Source of the DNA: Carboxylicivirga litoralis
GTDB lineage: Bacteria; Bacteroidota; Bacteroidia; Bacteroidales; Marinilabiliaceae
Assembly: GCF_025499605.1 (NCBI RefSeq)
Contig: NZ_JAFMVC010000006.1
Coordinates: 62,001 to 126,000, forward strand
Length of the DNA: 64,000 nucleotides
Reading direction: 5' to 3'
Shown here piece by piece: positions 60,914 through 64,000 of the stretch (position 1 is the stretch's first letter; each line of letters opens with the position of its first letter). The notes beneath the pieces are model-generated. The model saw only the letters and a list, made by a program, of their open reading frames with translations, was not told the origin of the DNA and made no database searches. Made by a program: the position numbers and the translations under genes.

Positions 60914-61933
60914 ATGATTAAAAATATTTTTCTATTGGCCTTTGCAGTCATCCTATTACTGCCGGCCAAAGGGTTTGCTCAGGGGTGCGAAGAACCGGCC
61001 GAAGGCGACCAGATGCTTAAAATGTTTGGTTACTTACAAACGGAATACAATTATCAGTTTACTGATGACACAGAAAACGCCTTTAACTTCAGGCGTGCCC
61101 GCATAGGAGCCACTGGCAATATTCCTTACGACTTCTCCTACTACGTTTTAATGGAAATGAGCCCGATGATTAGCGGAAATGGGAGCGCTTATTTGTTAGA
61201 TGCTTTTATTTCATATAACCGTTGGGATTGGGCCAAGATATCTGTTGGTTCATTTAAAAACCCATTTAGTATGGATTTAGGCGGTACAGCTTGTAGCGGT
61301 CTTCATACAATTTTTCGTTCGCGCGCTGTCGACCAGTTTATAGTACCTCAGCGCGATATGGGCATCATGGTGCTTGGTGGTAACCGCGAAACATTTTTGC
61401 AATATCGCCTTGCTTTTATGAATGGTGTTGGAACACTAAATCATGAAAATAACAATAAAAAAGATTTTGTAGGACGAATTATCTTACATCCATTTGACGC
61501 CTTATACCTTGGTGGTAGTTACCGTAAAGCATATCCTTTGGCCGACGAAGGCGAAGAACGAACTTCTTATGCTGTTGAAGCTGAATTTAACTATGGTAAC
61601 TTTAAGTTATTAGGTGAATATATTTATGATGAAGGCGCTATCGACCGTTCATTAGGTGGTGGTTGCGGAGGCGAATTATTGCCTATTGGCGACGAGCGTA
61701 AAGGTGCCTATGTGCAAGCCATGTACATGACGCAGTATAATGTTCAGCCAGTATTTAAATATGAATTTTTTGATGCTGGTATTAATGACTATCGTGAAGA
61801 CGTGATGACATTTGGCGTTAACTACTTCTTTAACGACTGGACGCGCCTGCAAGTAAATTACCTATACAGAGCAGAAGACCCAACAGAAGTAAAAAACGAT
61901 GGTCTTTACATGCAACTACAAGTGAAATTTTAA
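60914..61933 (+). CDS. OprP/OprO-like outer-membrane porin
   Basis: 339 residues. Signal peptide (IKNIFLLAFAVILLLPAKGFAQ) and a beta-barrel ending in aromatic Phe (MQLQVKF). MLKMFGYLQTEYNYQF, FNFRRARIGATGNIP, SVGSFKNPFSMDL and the C-terminal FGVNYFFNDWTRLQVNYLY are the landmarks of the phosphate-selective porin O/P family. In this operon an anion-selective channel would admit a sulfur oxyanion to the periplasmic reductase; that is an inference. The start at 60914 is the ATG that opens the signal peptide; an extension overlaps the rhodanese gene. The next gene starts 18 bp later. Confidence 0.88.
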   Translation: MIKNIFLLAFAVILLLPAKGFAQGCEEPAEGDQMLKMFGYLQTEYNYQFTDDTENAFNFRRARIGATGNIPYDFSYYVLMEMSPMISGNGSAYLLDAFISYNRWDWAKISVGSFKNPFSMDLGGTACSGLHTIFRSRAVDQFIVPQRDMGIMVLGGNRETFLQYRLAFMNGVGTLNHENNNKKDFVGRIILHPFDALYLGGSYRKAYPLADEGEERTSYAVEAEFNYGNFKLLGEYIYDEGAIDRSLGGGCGGELLPIGDERKGAYVQAMYMTQYNVQPVFKYEFFDAGINDYREDVMTFGVNYFFNDWTRLQVNYLYRAEDPTEVKNDGLYMQLQVKF

Positions 61934-61951
61934 TCGATAAAAACAAAGAAG

Positions 61952-62791
61952 ATGAAAAGAATAAGTATAATAGCAGCGCTTGTTATTTATACACTGGGAG
62001 CAGCTGCACAGGGCGATTTTATTTCGGTTAAAGAACTGGCTGGTAAAATCAACAGCAAAGAGGTCATCATTATCGATGCCCGCAAAGATGCAGAATATAA
62101 GAAAGTACACATACGTAATGCCATTAGCTTTCCGGTCGAAGAATTATCAACCAAAACACCGATTGAAGGCCTATTAAAAAGCGATGCCGAAGTGTGCAAA
62201 ATAATGGGAGCCCACGGTGTTGACTTCAGTAAAGAGATTGTGTTGTATTGCAACAAAGGCAGCAATGCAGGCCGAATGTACTGGATAATGAAAATGATGG
62301 GCGCTACTAATGTGAAATTACTAGATGGCAACCTGGATGCCTGGAAAGCGGCTCGCAAACCGGTAACACGCATGCCTAAAATGCCTAAGAAAACAACTGT
62401 TACGGCTAAACTAAATAAGTCGGTTTACTTATCGATGGCCGATGTTAAAGCTAAAAAAAGTAATGCTAATGTAGTATTGGTTGATGCCCGTAAAGATGAA
62501 TATTTCAATGGCACCGACCCCAAAAGCAAGGGTCACATCGAAGGCGCTGTCAGCATCAACTCTGACCTGATGCGGGATGACAAAGGCTTACTAAAATCGG
62601 CCGAGGAATTAAACAAGTTGTTCGCGTCAAAAGGCGTAACAAAAGATAAAGAAGTGATTCTGTATTGCCAGACAAGTACACGTGCCGGATTATTATACAC
62701 CATTATGACCACCAAACTTGGCTACAAAAATGTTAAAGTATACGATGGTGCCTACAACGAGTGGGTGACTGCCAACAAAGTGGTTTCTTAA
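61952..62791 (+). CDS. Periplasmic tandem rhodanese sulfurtransferase
   Basis: 279 residues with a signal peptide (KRISIIAALVIYTLGAAAQ). Two rhodanese domains, both with a catalytic cysteine: Cys100 in LYCNKGSNAGRM and Cys239 in LYCQTSTRAGLL. In classical tandem thiosulfate sulfurtransferases only the second domain is active, so two intact sites is less common. VIIIDARKDAEYKKVHIRNA and VVLVDARKDEYFNGTDPKSKGHIEGA mark the two domains. Last gene of the operon; a strong terminator follows. Confidence 0.9.
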   Translation: MKRISIIAALVIYTLGAAAQGDFISVKELAGKINSKEVIIIDARKDAEYKKVHIRNAISFPVEELSTKTPIEGLLKSDAEVCKIMGAHGVDFSKEIVLYCNKGSNAGRMYWIMKMMGATNVKLLDGNLDAWKAARKPVTRMPKMPKKTTVTAKLNKSVYLSMADVKAKKSNANVVLVDARKDEYFNGTDPKSKGHIEGAVSINSDLMRDDKGLLKSAEELNKLFASKGVTKDKEVILYCQTSTRAGLLYTIMTTKLGYKNVKVYDGAYNEWVTANKVVS

Positions 62792-62824
62792 AAATACCCA
62801 TTAAATCAGTTTAACTTGATTTTT

Positions 62825-62859
62825 ACAGGCTGCTCTCAATCCTTGAGCAGCCTGTTTTT
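62825..62859 (+). terminator. Terminator of the octaheme-rhodanese operon
   Basis: CAGGCTGCTC and GAGCAGCCTG form a 10-bp stem with a 9-nt loop and are followed by TTTTT. It closes the six-gene operon. Confidence 0.9.
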
Positions 62860-62891
62860 CGAAACAAAAGGATGGCATCCTTCCGAATTAC

Positions 62892-63272
62892 TTATCCAAG
62901 GAAAACCAATACCGCAATCAACACCCAGAAAACCCACTGGAACATTTTGAATAAGCCTCCCTTAACCGATGAAGAAAGACCAACAATTATCTGTACACCT
63001 GCAAAAAAGGCATAATTCATCCCAATAAAATTAAGTACCATAGTTGGGTCGTACATGCAGTTTTCGTAGTTGATACCTACCATTATCAAAACCAGCGATG
63101 ATAAAATCTGGTAAACCGAGATGTAATGAAAAACGGATAGAATCACATTTTTGGGTATTGTCTCTAAATCGCATGCCAGGAAAGGTTTCAGATACATCTT
63201 TGTTCCGGCAGTGAAGTGCCCTAATGTTGCCAGTCCGGCTACGATTCCGGCCATTAATACTAATACATTCAT
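62892..63272 (-). CDS. Small four-helix membrane protein
   Basis: 126 residues with four hydrophobic helices (about 1-18, 40-62, 72-95 and 100-124). Motifs NVLVLMAGIVAGLATLGHFTAG at the start and FHYISVYQILSS in the middle resemble small uncharacterised Bacteroidota membrane proteins; I cannot name the family. The ATG at 63272 leaves 4 bp after the stop of the DUF2007 gene; a longer frame from 63296 would overlap it by 20 bp. Co-transcribed with that gene. Confidence 0.65.
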   Translation of the reverse strand: MNVLVLMAGIVAGLATLGHFTAGTKMYLKPFLACDLETIPKNVILSVFHYISVYQILSSLVLIMVGINYENCMYDPTMVLNFIGMNYAFFAGVQIIVGLSSSVKGGLFKMFQWVFWVLIAVLVFLG

Positions 63273-63276
63273 ACAA

Positions 63277-63519
63277 TCATTTATTTTGGTTATCAATATA
63301 GTCAGTCACTATTTTGCGAGCTTCTTTCTCGTCCTTTTCCAGCACAATAATTTTAGCACCCTCTGATTGAATGGGTTCATATAAATGTACATTTAGTAAG
63401 CTGTTTTTCATGAAATTAGAAATATTAGAAGCTTCCAGTAGTGTACGTATCATTTCTGCTTCCCATAACGTGCCTGAGAACACCTCAACTGTTAACTGTT
63501 TATCCTCTTCGTTACTCAT
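63277..63519 (-). CDS. DUF2007 family protein
   Basis: 80 residues. VEVFSGTLWEAEMIRTLLEASNISNFMKN followed by KIIVLEKDEKEARKIV is the DUF2007 pattern, a small alpha/beta fold sometimes called putative signal-transducing protein and related to PII-like folds. Function unknown. It heads a two-gene transcript with the membrane protein downstream. Confidence 0.82.
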   Translation of the reverse strand: MSNEEDKQLTVEVFSGTLWEAEMIRTLLEASNISNFMKNSLLNVHLYEPIQSEGAKIIVLEKDEKEARKIVTDYIDNQNK

Positions 63520-63615
63520 ATCAGCAACTTACAAATAGTAAACGAGCAAATCAATAGATAAAGAGCTGTGTATAGCGCTAAAGTGTCCCATGCCGGTTTA
63601 TAATTTGTACAAAAC

Positions 63616-63644
63616 TGATGTCATCGCTCTTAGCGATGACATCA
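63616..63644 (-). terminator. Hairpin after the amidohydrolase gene
   Basis: TGATGTCATCGCT and AGCGATGACATCA form a perfect 13-bp stem with a 3-nt loop. It lies 35 bp past the stop of the minus-strand amidohydrolase and is followed on that strand by GTTTTG. Confidence 0.7.
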
Positions 63645-63678
63645 TTAACTTTTAAAATTGTTCGCAATAACGCTGGAA

Positions 63679-64000
63679 TTAATCATCCAGGTTTGTTTTA
63701 AAAAACCGTTCCGGATTATCATTGGCAATTGTCCTAAAATCATCTTCTCCCAAATAAGCCCTTAAATCAATGCTAAAACGGCGCTCGGTAGCTTCAGTCT
63801 CCACCATGTAATAGTCGGAGCCAAACAGCACTTTCGGCTTTAAAACCTCATCTTGTAACAACACTTTTAGCATCGGGAAAAACTCCTGCTCATTGAGTGT
63901 AAAAGAAATGTCGGAATACAAATTCGGATATTTCTCAATCATCTCTTTAATGATTAAAAACCAATTATCCTTATTACCAGGATTATCCAGAAACTCTTTC
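63679..64000 (-). CDS. Amidohydrolase family protein (partial, 5' end beyond the window)
   Basis: The frame is open to the last base, so only the C-terminal 106 residues or so are visible. PNLYSDISFTLNEQEFFP, KVLFGSDYYMVETEATERRFSIDL and IANDNPERFF match the end of amidohydrolase-2 (TIM-barrel metal hydrolase) proteins, where the GSD motif carries a metal-ligand Asp. Substrate unknown. Confidence 0.8.
   Translation of the reverse strand, partial: KEFLDNPGNKDNWFLIIKEMIEKYPNLYSDISFTLNEQEFFPMLKVLLQDEVLKPKVLFGSDYYMVETEATERRFSIDLRAYLGEDDFRTIANDNPERFFKTNLDD

Overview
The window comes from the chromosome of a Bacteroidota bacterium, most likely an anaerobic or facultative marine/sediment member of the Marinilabiliales-like Bacteroidia (order is an inference from gene style only). 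Support: Bacteroidota-type promoters (TTTG, 19 bp, TAnnTTTG) are seen before the tRNA-Arg, fabH and a secreted-protein gene; one protein ends in a type 9 secretion (Por) sorting domain; kinases are large hybrids; and Bacteroidota-specific families recur (Cys-free RecO, long urocanate hydratase, DUF177-rpmF-fabH, paired PspC proteins, DUF4252). GC is moderate and no phage, insertion sequence or CRISPR array was seen.

Layout. 0.2-13.5 kb is housekeeping and signalling: recO, an aminotransferase-fold protein that has lost its PLP residues, tRNA-Arg(CCT), a CvpA protein, two hybrid histidine kinases around rsgA, a third kinase, then yceD-rpmF-fabH. 13.6-17.3 kb is a minus-strand envelope-stress-like operon (small secreted protein, PadR, two PspC proteins, DUF4252) behind a perfect palindrome. 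17.4-21.9 kb holds yqaA, trpS and an arsenic locus (arsR, arsC, acr3) whose acr3 is broken by a frameshifting deletion. 22-24 kb is a second PadR operon with a membrane protein and a serine hydrolase. 24.3-32.7 kb has a Na+/solute symporter, a CapA protein, a merR-nif3-zinc-ribbon operon, a TPR-like secreted protein and a T9SS cargo protein.

32.8-40.3 kb is a proteolysis and amino-acid catabolism neighbourhood: hutU, an Xaa-Pro peptidase, a secreted C1 peptidase and a secreted M3 oligopeptidase, separated by palindromic intergenic repeats. 40.5-56 kb is mixed core: M23 peptidase, alaS, a pseudouridine synthase, a YfhO membrane protein, dxs, an OmpA lipoprotein, a radical SAM/SPASM protein, a fourth histidine kinase, a lipoprotein and hutG.

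56-62.8 kb is the most distinctive region: a Crp/Fnr regulator diverging from a six-gene operon encoding an octaheme cytochrome c, a membrane cytochrome b, three exported rhodanese proteins (five rhodanese domains in total) and an OprP-like porin. An FNR-like box lies in the shared 377-bp intergenic region. This looks like a periplasmic respiratory system for a sulfur oxyanion (tetrathionate, thiosulfate or similar) coupled to sulfane-sulfur handling. The window ends with a small membrane protein, a DUF2007 protein and a truncated amidohydrolase.
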